Shown: positions 1 to 7,827 of the stretch, piece after piece
Layout: each line of letters starts with the position of its first letter
How positions within the stretch are numbered: position 1 is the first letter of the stretch
Assembly (NCBI GenBank): GCA_024707225.1
Contig: JANQAE010000004.1
Coordinates: 310,001-374,000 of the forward strand
DNA length: 64,000 nt
Source: Dokdonella sp.
GTDB taxonomy: Bacteria; Pseudomonadota; Gammaproteobacteria; Xanthomonadales; Rhodanobacteraceae
Direction: 5' to 3'
Translations under genes and position numbers: made by a program
Notes under the pieces: generated by a model
What the model was told of the DNA's origin: nothing
The model's database searches: none
What the model saw: the letters and a program-made list of their open reading frames with translations, nothing else

Positions 1-299
1 CGCTGTCGATCCGCGACGCGTCGACCGGCCGCATGATCAAGCCGACGATCGAGGACGCCGCCAAGTTCTACGCGCAGTTCGGCGTCAGCGCCGAGGACTT
101 CGTCGCGACCGCCAACTCGTTCGCGATCAACACCAGCATGAAACGGGCCGACGCCTGGATCAAGGCGACCGGCGTGGACTCCACCCCGACCATCGTCGTC
201 AACGGCAAGTATCGCGTCACCGGCCTGTCGGCCGGCAGCTGGGAGAACATCATCCCGGTCGTGCAGTACCTGGTGCAGAAGGAAACGACCGGCGGCTGA
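1..299 (+). CDS. DsbA-family thiol:disulfide oxidoreductase, C-terminal part (5' end outside window)
   Basis: The frame is open from the left edge, so the start and the CXXC active site lie upstream of the window. What remains is the end of the helical insertion and the last thioredoxin-fold strands. The motif DSTPTIVVNGKYRVTG carries the cis-proline loop (TP) that packs against the active-site cysteines in DsbA proteins. The family oxidises cysteine pairs in exported proteins in the periplasm. A second DsbA-like gene with a closely similar C-terminus follows after 49 bases in the same orientation, so the two probably form a tandem duplication and are likely co-transcribed. The family assignment is good; whether this copy is the main oxidase cannot be told from the fragment. 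Confidence 0.85.
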   Translation, partial: LSIRDASTGRMIKPTIEDAAKFYAQFGVSAEDFVATANSFAINTSMKRADAWIKATGVDSTPTIVVNGKYRVTGLSAGSWENIIPVVQYLVQKETTGG

Positions 300-348
300 C
301 CGGCCGCTGCGCACCCCCATTCCCCCGTCTCAACGAGGACACCACGAC

Positions 349-1023
349 ATGCTGCGCTCGATCTCCCTGCTGCTGACCGGCCTGCTGGCCGTGACCGCCT
401 GCCATGCCGACGACAAGACGCCGGCCAAGGCCGCCGCCGCGCCGACCCAATGGGTCGAAGGCACGCACTACTTCCCGGTCGACCCGCCGCAGCCGACCAG
501 CAGCGGCGACAAGATCGAAGTGCTCGAGGTGTTCAGCTACGCCTGCGTGCACTGCGCGCATTTCGAGCCGTATGCGCAGCAGCTCAAGAAGGAGCTGCCG
601 GGCTATGCGGCGTTCTCGGCGATGCCGGCGATCTTCAACCCGTCCTGGGAGCCGTTCGCGCGCGCCTACTACGCGGCGCAGTCGCTCGGCGTGCTCGACA
701 AGACCCATCAGGCGCTGTTCGACGCGCTGCATCGCGACCGCGAGCCGATCCGCGACATCAACGACCTGGCCCAGTTCTACGCGCGCCACGGCGTGGAGGC
801 CAACAAGTTCCTGTCGGCGGCCAGCTCGTTCGAGGTCGAGTCGAAGCTGGCGCGCTCGCGCCAGGCCGTGCCGCAGTACGGCGTCGACGGCACGCCGACG
901 ATCATCGTCGCCGGCAAGTACCGCATCACCGGCCAGTCGGCCGGCGGCTTCCCGCAGGTGGTCGAGCTGACACGCTACCTGGTCGAGCGCGAACACGCGG
1001 CCAAGGGCAAGGGCAAGGCCTGA
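349..1023 (+). CDS. DsbA-family thiol:disulfide interchange protein
   Basis: This 224-residue protein has an N-terminal export signal. Its hydrophobic stretch ends in LLAVTAC, which fits a lipobox, so it may be a lipoprotein; ordinary cleavage after CHA is the alternative. The active site is CVHC at residues 66-69 in FSYACVHCAHFEPY, followed by the helical domain and the cis-proline loop DGTPTIIVAGKYRITG. The length is close to that of E. coli DsbA with a longer N-terminal linker rich in Lys, Ala and Pro. Expected role: oxidation of cysteines in periplasmic proteins, with reoxidation by DsbB. A GAGGAC Shine-Dalgarno sequence precedes the ATG. It lies directly downstream of another DsbA homologue, which suggests division of labour between paralogues. 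Confidence 0.9.
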   Translation: MLRSISLLLTGLLAVTACHADDKTPAKAAAAPTQWVEGTHYFPVDPPQPTSSGDKIEVLEVFSYACVHCAHFEPYAQQLKKELPGYAAFSAMPAIFNPSWEPFARAYYAAQSLGVLDKTHQALFDALHRDREPIRDINDLAQFYARHGVEANKFLSAASSFEVESKLARSRQAVPQYGVDGTPTIIVAGKYRITGQSAGGFPQVVELTRYLVEREHAAKGKGKA

Positions 1024-1111
1024 ACGACACGCCACGGCCGGGCCGGCGCGCACGCGATCGTGTGACCGGCTCGGCTTGCGCGCGGCGGCACGGAACCCTA
1101 CGTTGTCGTCC

Positions 1112-1947
1112 GTGAATCCGCCGACGGCCGCCGCACCGCCCGCTCCGACGCAGCTGCGTCTGCTGAGCTGCAACATCCTCGCCGGCGGCAGCATGCGCCG
1201 CTACCGCGACTACGTGACGCGCGGGCTCCATCACGTGCTGCCGGCCGCCGGCAAGCGCGCCAATCTCGACGGTCTGGCGCGTGTCTGCGCCGACTTCGAC
1301 GTGGTCGCGCTGCAGGAGGCCGATCCGGGCAGCCTGCGCTCGGGCTTCCTGAATCAGACCCAGTATCTGGCCGAGGCGGCCGGTTTCCCGTTCTGGAGCC
1401 ACCAGCCGAACCGGCGCGTCTCGCGCATCGCCTCCTCGAGCAACGGCCTGCTCGCGCGCCGCCAGCCCGACGAGGTGCTGTCCTACCCGCTGCCGGGGCG
1501 CATTCCGGGCGCGGCGCGTTATGGGTGCGGTTCGGCCAGGGCGACCAGGAACTGGTCGTCGTGATCGCGCATCTGTCGCTGGGCCAGCAGGCGCGCATGC
1601 GTCAGCTCGATTTCCTGGCCGAGCTGATCAGCACGCATCCGCACGCGGTGCTGATGGGCGATCTGAACACGACCGCGCAGAGCCCGGAGCTGCGCCGCTT
1701 CTGCGAGCGCACCACGCTGGCGCTGCCCGGCGACCCGCCGCTGACGTTTCCGAGCTGGCGGCCGAACCGCGCGATCGACCACATCCTGGTCTCGCGCGGT
1801 CTGATCGTCGACGACCTCTGGGCGGTGCCGCATCCGGTGTCCGACCACCTGCCGATCGCCGCGACGATCCGCCTGCCCGAGCCGCTGAGCGCACTCGGAT
1901 CGCCGCCGCGCGTGGCCGTGCCGGCGGCGGCGGACGGCAGCGTCTGA
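1112..1947 (+). CDS. Endonuclease/exonuclease/phosphatase family protein, frameshifted
   Basis: Two overlapping reading frames together make one protein of about 278 residues. The first frame gives LLSCNILAGG and VVALQEAD, with the catalytic glutamate. The second gives HLSLGQQARMRQLDFL, the MGDLNT metal-binding motif and VSDHLPI with the catalytic Asp-His. These are the diagnostic motifs of the Mg-dependent EEP superfamily (DNase I, exonuclease III, sphingomyelinase-like phosphodiesterases). The frame changes near 1508-1520, within GGGCGCGGCGCG; adding one C restores the expected IPGRGALWVRFG. I infer a one-base deletion, possibly a sequencing error. There is no obvious signal peptide. The start is uncertain: GTG 1112 is chosen, with TTG 1103 and ATG 1076 possible. 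The substrate cannot be deduced. Confidence 0.75.
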
Positions 1948-2015
1948 ACCGCGGCCCCGGCGGCGCGCCGCGCCGGCCCTGCCAGCGGCGCCGCGCTACA
2001 CTGGCCGCTTCGTCC

Positions 2016-4060
2016 ATGCCCGACACCATGCGCAGATTCCGGTTCCTGATCCGACTCCTCGGCGTTCTCGCCGTCGGCCTGGCGGCCGCGCCGACCGGCG
2101 CCGCTGCGTCCGACCTCGCCGCGCAACGCGCGCAGTTTCCGGCGGTCCTCGCGCTGGCCGAGCGCGGGCCGGCTGACAGCTGGAAGCGGCTGGCCGCCGG
2201 GCTCGAGGACTACCCGCTGTTTCCGTACCTGGAATACACGGCGCTGCGGCGCGGCAAGGCCCCGCTGCAGCGCGAGGCGGTCGACGCCTATCTCGCGCGG
2301 TTCCCGGATACGCTGCCGGCGCGCGACCTGCGCAACGCGTATCTGCGCCAGCTCGCGGCGGACGGCGACTGGGCCGGCTTTCGCGGCCACTGGCAGGACA
2401 CGCCCGATCGCGATCTGCGCTGCGCCTGGCAGCGCGCGCGCATCGCCGCCGGCGAGAAGCCGGTCTATGCCGGCCAGATCGAGCCGCTGTGGATGCAGCC
2501 GCGCGCGACGCCGGGCACCTGCGACCCGCTGTTCGAATGGGCGCGCAGCAACGGCGTGATCGACGACGCCGCGGTCTGGCAGCGCCTGCTCGCCGCGGCC
2601 GAGGCCGGCAATCCCGAGACGGCGCGGCGATCGCCGCGTATCTGCCGCCGGCGCAGCGCAGCGAAGGCCAGCGCATCGCCTCGGCGGTGCGCGATCCGGG
2701 CACCGTGCTGGCCAAGGCCAATACCTGGCCCGACCAGCCGCGCAACCGCGACGCGATCGCCTACGGCCTGGCGCGTCACGCCCGCCGCAACAGTGCCGGC
2801 GCCGAGACGCTGTGGGCCGGTCTGGCCGACCGCTTCCGCTGGGACGCCGAACAGAAGAACCGCGTGCTCAACGCGCTGGCGGTGTTCCGCTCGACCAGCT
2901 ATTCGCCCGATGCGCTGACGCGCCTGAAGGCGCTGCCGATCGAAGCCGGCGACGACGCCTCGCGCGAGTGGCACGTGCGCGTCGCGCTGGCCGGCGGCGA
3001 CTGGACCGAGACGCTCGCCGCGCTCGACCGGCTGTCGGATACGCAGCAGGCCGATGCGCGCTGGCGCTATCTGCGCGCGCGCGCCCTGGTCAAGCTCGAC
3101 CGCGAGCGCGATGCGCGGCCGCTGTTCGCGGCGCTCGCGAACGAGGCCAATTTCCACGGCTTCCTCGCCGCCGACTGGCTCGGCGCGCCGTACGCGATCT
3201 GCCCGCTGAGCCTGGAGGCGACGCCGGCGCAGCAGCAGGCGATCGCCGCGCAACCCGACCTGGCGCGCGCGTTCGAGTTTCACGCGCTCGGCAAGCTGAC
3301 CGAGGCGCGGCGCGAGTGGGACTACGCCTTGACGCGGATCGAGCCGGCCGAGCGCGCGATCGCGGCCGAGCGCGCATACCGGGAAGGCTGGTACGACCGC
3401 GCGGTGTTCGCGCTGTCGGCCTCGCCCGAGACGCTGCGGCTGTACGAGCAGCGCTTTCCGCTGGCGCAGGAATCGCGCGTGCTGCGCGAGGCACGCGATG
3501 CCCAGATCGAGCCGGCCTGGGCCTACGCGATCATCCGCGCCGAGAGCGCCTGGATGCCCGATGCACGCTCGCATGCCGACGCCTACGGCCTGATGCAGCT
3601 GCTGCCGGGCGTCGCCAAGCAGGTCGCGCAGACCCATAAGCTGCCGTACGGCGGCGCCGGCGACCTGTTCGATCCGGGCCTCAACATCCAGCTCGGCACA
3701 CGCTTCCTCGCGCAGATGGCGCGCCAGTACTCGGGCAGTCCGTGGCTGGCGAGCGCGGCCTACAACGCCGGCGGCGCGCCGGTCGGGCGCTGGATCGGCG
3801 CGCGCGGCACGCTGGAGCCGGACTTCTTCATCGAGACGATCCCGTACAAGGAGACGCGCGAATACGTCGCGCGCGTGATGGCGTTCGCCGTGATCTACGA
3901 CTGGCGCCTCAACGGACGCGTGGTCCCATTGAGCGCACGCCTGCCGCGGATCGGCGAGACCTATCGGCCGCCGGCCGAGGACGGCGCGCGCAAGGCGGTC
4001 GTCTGCCCGGCCCCGGCCGGCACGCCGGCCGCCGCGCCGCCCTCGACCGGCGGCGACTGA
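2016..4060 (+). CDS. slt: Soluble lytic murein transglycosylase, frameshifted
   Basis: The gene encodes a periplasmic enzyme that cleaves the MurNAc-GlcNAc bond of peptidoglycan to give 1,6-anhydro ends. A signal peptide (FLIRLLGVLAVGLAAAPTGAAAS) leads into the long alpha-superhelical U and L domains typical of Slt70, then the C-terminal goose-lysozyme-like catalytic domain. This has the catalytic glutamate in AIIRAESAW, then AYGLMQLLPGVAKQ and AYNAGGAPVGRW. The total of about 681 residues is usual for Slt70. The frame breaks near 2622-2630 in GCGCGGCGATCGCC; one added G restores ARAIAAYLPPAQR, so a one-base deletion is inferred. The start may be ATG 2016 or ATG 2028; both keep the signal peptide. 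Confidence 0.85.
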
Positions 4061-4120
4061 GCGCGATCGCGCAGTGGTCAGCGCCGGCGCGGCGAAGCGC
4101 GCCCGCGGCGACATGCGCGC

Positions 4121-4981
4121 TCAGGCGGCCCGGCCGGCCCGGCCCGCAGCTCCGCATCGCGCGCCGGCCGGCTCGTCGAGCCGCAGCGTCAGGCACTTGG
4201 CCGAACCGCCGGCCTTGATGAACTCCCCGAGCGGCGTCTCGATCACCGTGTAGCCTGCAGCCGCGAGCCGCGCGCGCAGATCGGCATCGGCGCGATGGAC
4301 GACGATGCGATCGCCGAGGTCGACCGCATTGCACGCGAACGCGGCAGCCTGGTCGGCGCTGACCGCGATGCGCCGCTCGGCGCCGACACGCGCCTCGATC
4401 GCCGCGCGGCCGGCCGCGTCGAACGCACCCGGGTAGTAGAGCAGCCAGCCGTCGCGCAGCGGGCACAGACAGGTGTCCAGATGGTAGTAGCGCGGATCGG
4501 CCAGCCGCAGCGGCACCGTTTCGACGCCGATCAGCGCCTCGACCGCCGCCGCGGCCGCGAGGTCGGAACGATGACCATGGCCGAACCAGAGCCGATCGGC
4601 CGCACGGTCGAACAAGGCATCGCCGGCGCCTTCGAACGCGAGTCCGTCCGGCAGCGGCCGCAGCGCGTGACCTTACGCGGCGAACCAGGCCGAGAACAGC
4701 GCTTCCTCGCCGCGCCGTTCGGCATGGCGGAAGCGGCTCGGCACGAAACGGTCGCCGTGGACCAGGCCGGCGTTGGCCGTGAACGGCATGTCCGGCAGAC
4801 CTGCGCCCGGCGCGACGGTCTGCACGGTCGCGCACGACGCCAGCCGCTCGCGCAGTGCCTCCCATTGCGCCTGCGCGCGCGCAGCGTCGACCCGGCCGAC
4901 CTGGCCGGCCATCCACGGGTTGATGACGTAGTCGACGCCGAAATGGGTCGGCGGACACAGCAGCAGCCGGGGCTGGGACAT
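4121..4981 (-). pseudogene. DDAH/amidinotransferase-like hydrolase interrupted by an in-frame TAA
   Basis: The frame encodes an arginine-modifying-enzyme fold protein of about 286 residues. Features in order: GVDYVINPWM, FTANAGLVHGDRFVPSRF, YYHLDTCLCPL with the probable catalytic His, and GGSAKCLTLRL with the catalytic Cys near the C-terminus. The family includes dimethylarginine dimethylaminohydrolases and related guanidine hydrolases; the substrate is not predictable here. A TAA at 4673-4675 interrupts it in frame after WFAA, and homologous sequence resumes immediately (GHALRPLPDG) without a frame change. One substitution (for example CAA to TAA, Gln to stop) explains this. It may be a real nonsense mutation or a base-calling error. 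The ATG at 4981 is the natural start. Confidence 0.7.
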
Positions 4982-5155
4982 CGTGCGCTTTCCTCGATCG
5001 TGAACGCGATCGGGCGGCGGCCCGGCCCGGCGCGCCACCCTGCCTGGCGCGCGCTCGGGCGGACCGATCCGGACCGCGTGCGGCGGCCGTGGCCGGTGGC
5101 CGGCACGCCGCGCTTGGATCGACGATAATCGAACGTCCATGTCAGGCGTTTTGCA

Positions 5156-6064
5156 ATGAAACCACTGACGCTGATCGTCCTCGGCGGTACCGGCTTCGTC
5201 GGCTCGTGCCTGGTGCCGCGCCTGCATGCCGACGGGCATCGCATCGTGCTGCTGTCGCGCAACCGCGAGCGGCACCGCGAGCTGGCCGTGCTGCCGCGCG
5301 TGCGCATCGAAACCGCCGACGTGCACGATCGCGACGTGCTGACCGGCCACCTGCGCGGCGCCGACGCCGCGATCAACCTGGTCGGCATCCTCAACGAGCG
5401 CGGCGACGACGGCAGCGGCTTCGAACGCGCGCATGTGGCGCTGACGCAGTCGCTGATCGAGGCCTGCACGGCCGCCGGCGTGGCGCGCCTGCTGCAGATG
5501 AGCGCGTTACGTGCCGGCGAGGGCAGCAGCCACTATCTGCGCACGCGCGGCGAGGCCGAGGCGCGCGTGCACGCCGCGCCGCTGGCGGCGACGATCTTCC
5601 GGCCGTCGGTGATCTTCGGGCCCGGCGACGGCCTGTTCCACCGCTTCGCCGATCTGCTCGCACTGACGCCGGTGCTGCCGCTGGCGCGCCCGCATGCGCA
5701 GTTCGCGCCGGTCTACGTGCGCGACGTCGCCGAGGCGTTCGCGCGGGCGCTGCAGCGGCCCTCGAGCATCGGCCGCACCTATCCGCTGGTCGGACCCGAC
5801 CGCATCGCGCTGATCGACCTGGTGCGCTGGACCGCGCGCATGACCGGCCGGCGCCGGCTGATCGTGCCGCTGCCCGACGCGCTCGGCCGCTGGCAGGCGA
5901 GGATCGGCGAGTGGCTGCCCGGCAAGCCGATCTCGCGCGACAACTTCCGCTCGCTGCTGCTCGACTCGGTCAGCGACGAGGACGGCCTGGCCGAGCTCGG
6001 CATCCGCGCGATGCCGATGACGGCGGTGATGCCACGGCTGCTGGCGGCCGAACGGCGGCGCTGA
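5156..6064 (+). CDS. NAD(P)-dependent epimerase/dehydratase, complex I NDUFA9-like family
   Basis: This 302-residue protein is a short-chain dehydrogenase-type Rossmann protein. The N-terminal LIVLGGTGFVGSCLVPRL is the dinucleotide-binding GxxGxxG motif, followed by a conserved AINLVGIL strand and an ATIFRPSVIFGPGDGLF segment typical of atypical SDRs of the NDUFA9 group. The usual catalytic YxxxK is not evident; the related region reads HYLRTRGEAEARV, which fits atypical members. Bacterial homologues are annotated as complex I NDUFA9 subunit family proteins, but bacteria lack that accessory subunit, so the real role is unknown. It stands alone, divergent from the DDAH-like gene, with about 170 bases between them for promoters. 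Confidence 0.8.
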   Translation: MKPLTLIVLGGTGFVGSCLVPRLHADGHRIVLLSRNRERHRELAVLPRVRIETADVHDRDVLTGHLRGADAAINLVGILNERGDDGSGFERAHVALTQSLIEACTAAGVARLLQMSALRAGEGSSHYLRTRGEAEARVHAAPLAATIFRPSVIFGPGDGLFHRFADLLALTPVLPLARPHAQFAPVYVRDVAEAFARALQRPSSIGRTYPLVGPDRIALIDLVRWTARMTGRRRLIVPLPDALGRWQARIGEWLPGKPISRDNFRSLLLDSVSDEDGLAELGIRAMPMTAVMPRLLAAERRR

Positions 6065-6269
6065 CCGCGCGCGGCGCGGACGAGGAACACCGTGCGCGCA
6101 TCGAGCCGCGACGACGGCCGGGCCACCGGCAGGTGGCGATCGTCGAGCTGTCGCACCGATCGCGGCTTGACACGACGACGCAGCGACGCGCGAGCGCAAC
6201 GCCCGCCGCGTCCGCGCGTGTCGTCGCCGATCAGGTCCCGCCGAGCGCGGCGCGCGCCCGGTCGGTCCG

Positions 6270-7679
6270 CTACGGCGTAGCCGCCGGCGCCGGCTGCTCC
6301 AGATCGAGCTGGTACGGCGGCGCGAACCAGAACGTGATGCGGTGCTCTTCGTGCTTGCCTTCGCGGTGCGCGGCGCTCGGCAGGTGTTCGGGATTCCAGG
6401 TCACGCGCAGCTCGTGCCGGCCCGGCGCCAGGCCGCTCAGCGGGACATAGCCTTGCAGGCCGCGCATGCCGAGGTCGCGGCGCTCGGCGGCCAGGAAGTC
6501 GGCGATCGCGACGGGCCGGCCGTCGAGGCTGACCTGCCACAGCCGCGCCAGACAGCCCGGATCGCCCTCGCGCGGCGGCGTCTCGGGCGGGCAGGCCGCG
6601 GTGCGCAGCGGCGGGTTGTCACGGCGTGGCAGGTACGGCAGGAACAGGCGCAGCTGCGAATCGGCCGTGGTGTCGGCCGGTATCAACGGCAGGCGCAGCA
6701 GCCTGTCGTGCTCGCCGCGCAGGTTCTCGTAGTAGGCGCTGCGCAGGCCGACCTGCTCCTCGGGCAGATAGTCGTAGCTGGCGAACGGCGCGAACTGCCG
6801 GGCCAGCGTCAACGGAACCACACTGACCGCGGTCGTGATCGTCACCATCGTCGAGAACCCGAAGAAGAACGCGCGTCCGGACAGATTGGTCTGCAGCGAC
6901 AACTGCACCGGCAGGATCAGCCGCTGCGGCGCGAACAGTCCGAGCACGCGCACCAGGCGCTCGACCAGCGCGGTGCGCCAGGCGGCCGGCGGCCTGGCCG
7001 GCGCCGTGCGGCGGCGCAGGCGCTCGGGCAGCAGGTCGAACAGCGCGATCAGGCCGCCGAGTGCGATCAGCGTGCCCATGTAGGTGTAGAACACCGCGTT
7101 GGCGACCCATTCCGGCAGCCTGAAGACCTCGCTCAGCAGGATCGTCACGCCGAACAGCAGCGCCATCGTGACCGCGACCCAGATCACCGACAGCACGACC
7201 AGGCTGACCAGCGCGAAGATCACCGAGGCGACCCGGTCGGCCGCGTCGATCGCGTTGTCGAGGTCGACGACGGTGCGCCGGTAGTAGTCGCGCGCGATCG
7301 GGCCGCTGTTGCGCAGATGGCTCCAGCGGATGCCGCCCGGGAACGTCGCCTTCAGGCCGATCAGGCCGACCCAGTAGGCGCGTACGGCCAGGTGCAGCAG
7401 GAACGCCGAGGCCATCGCGTAGCTCAGACCCGACGCGAACTGGTAGGTCACCGTCAGCACGACGGCGCGCGTTCCCTCGTAGTGCAGCTCGGCGTAGATC
7501 CAGCGATCGAACAGCCAGCCCGGCAGCGCGATCAGGCTCAGCAGGCTGATACCGGAGATCAGCAGCTCGAGCTCGTCGGTGCGTTCGCGCAGGCGCTCGA
7601 ACGCGACGCGCCGCTGCTGGGCGATCTCGCTGGCGCGGTCGGCGGCGGCCTGCGCCGAAGCCGGGTCGTTCGGGGTCAT
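6270..7679 (-). CDS. Multi-pass membrane protein of unknown function
   Basis: I do not recognise this 469-residue protein. It begins with a soluble, charged helix of about 40 residues (AQQRRVAFERLRERTDELEL). About six hydrophobic segments follow, including SGISLLSLIALPGWLFD, YAMASAFLLHLAVRAYWVGL, IFALVSLVVLSVIWVAVTMAL, VFYTYMGTLIALGGLIALF and MVTITTAVSVVPLTL. It ends in a roughly 150-residue hydrophilic domain that contains LPRRDNPPLRTA and a beta-rich C-terminus (GRHELRVTWNPEH). The frame stays open upstream to 7985, but the ATG at 7679 is chosen because sequence before it is low-complexity and overlaps the probable promoter of the divergent peptidase gene. There is no operon partner. Confidence 0.75.
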   Translation of the reverse strand: MTPNDPASAQAAADRASEIAQQRRVAFERLRERTDELELLISGISLLSLIALPGWLFDRWIYAELHYEGTRAVVLTVTYQFASGLSYAMASAFLLHLAVRAYWVGLIGLKATFPGGIRWSHLRNSGPIARDYYRRTVVDLDNAIDAADRVASVIFALVSLVVLSVIWVAVTMALLFGVTILLSEVFRLPEWVANAVFYTYMGTLIALGGLIALFDLLPERLRRRTAPARPPAAWRTALVERLVRVLGLFAPQRLILPVQLSLQTNLSGRAFFFGFSTMVTITTAVSVVPLTLARQFAPFASYDYLPEEQVGLRSAYYENLRGEHDRLLRLPLIPADTTADSQLRLFLPYLPRRDNPPLRTAACPPETPPREGDPGCLARLWQVSLDGRPVAIADFLAAERRDLGMRGLQGYVPLSGLAPGRHELRVTWNPEHLPSAAHREGKHEEHRITFWFAPPYQLDLEQPAPAATP

Positions 7680-7827
7680 CGGAAATTCCGCGCCGGCGGA
7701 TGAGCGAGCCGGCCAAGCGCGCAGTATCGCATCGGCCGCCGGCCGATCGCTGCCCCTCTGACTTCCGAGGGATGGCCCGGCCGGCATGCCCGGGTATGCT
7801 GGCGGTTTTCGCCGCCGGAGACCCGTG

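Noticed and set aside
4673-4675. Stop-codon recoding in the DDAH-like gene
   Set aside because: TAA is not a known selenocysteine or pyrrolysine codon, and no recoding signal is visible.
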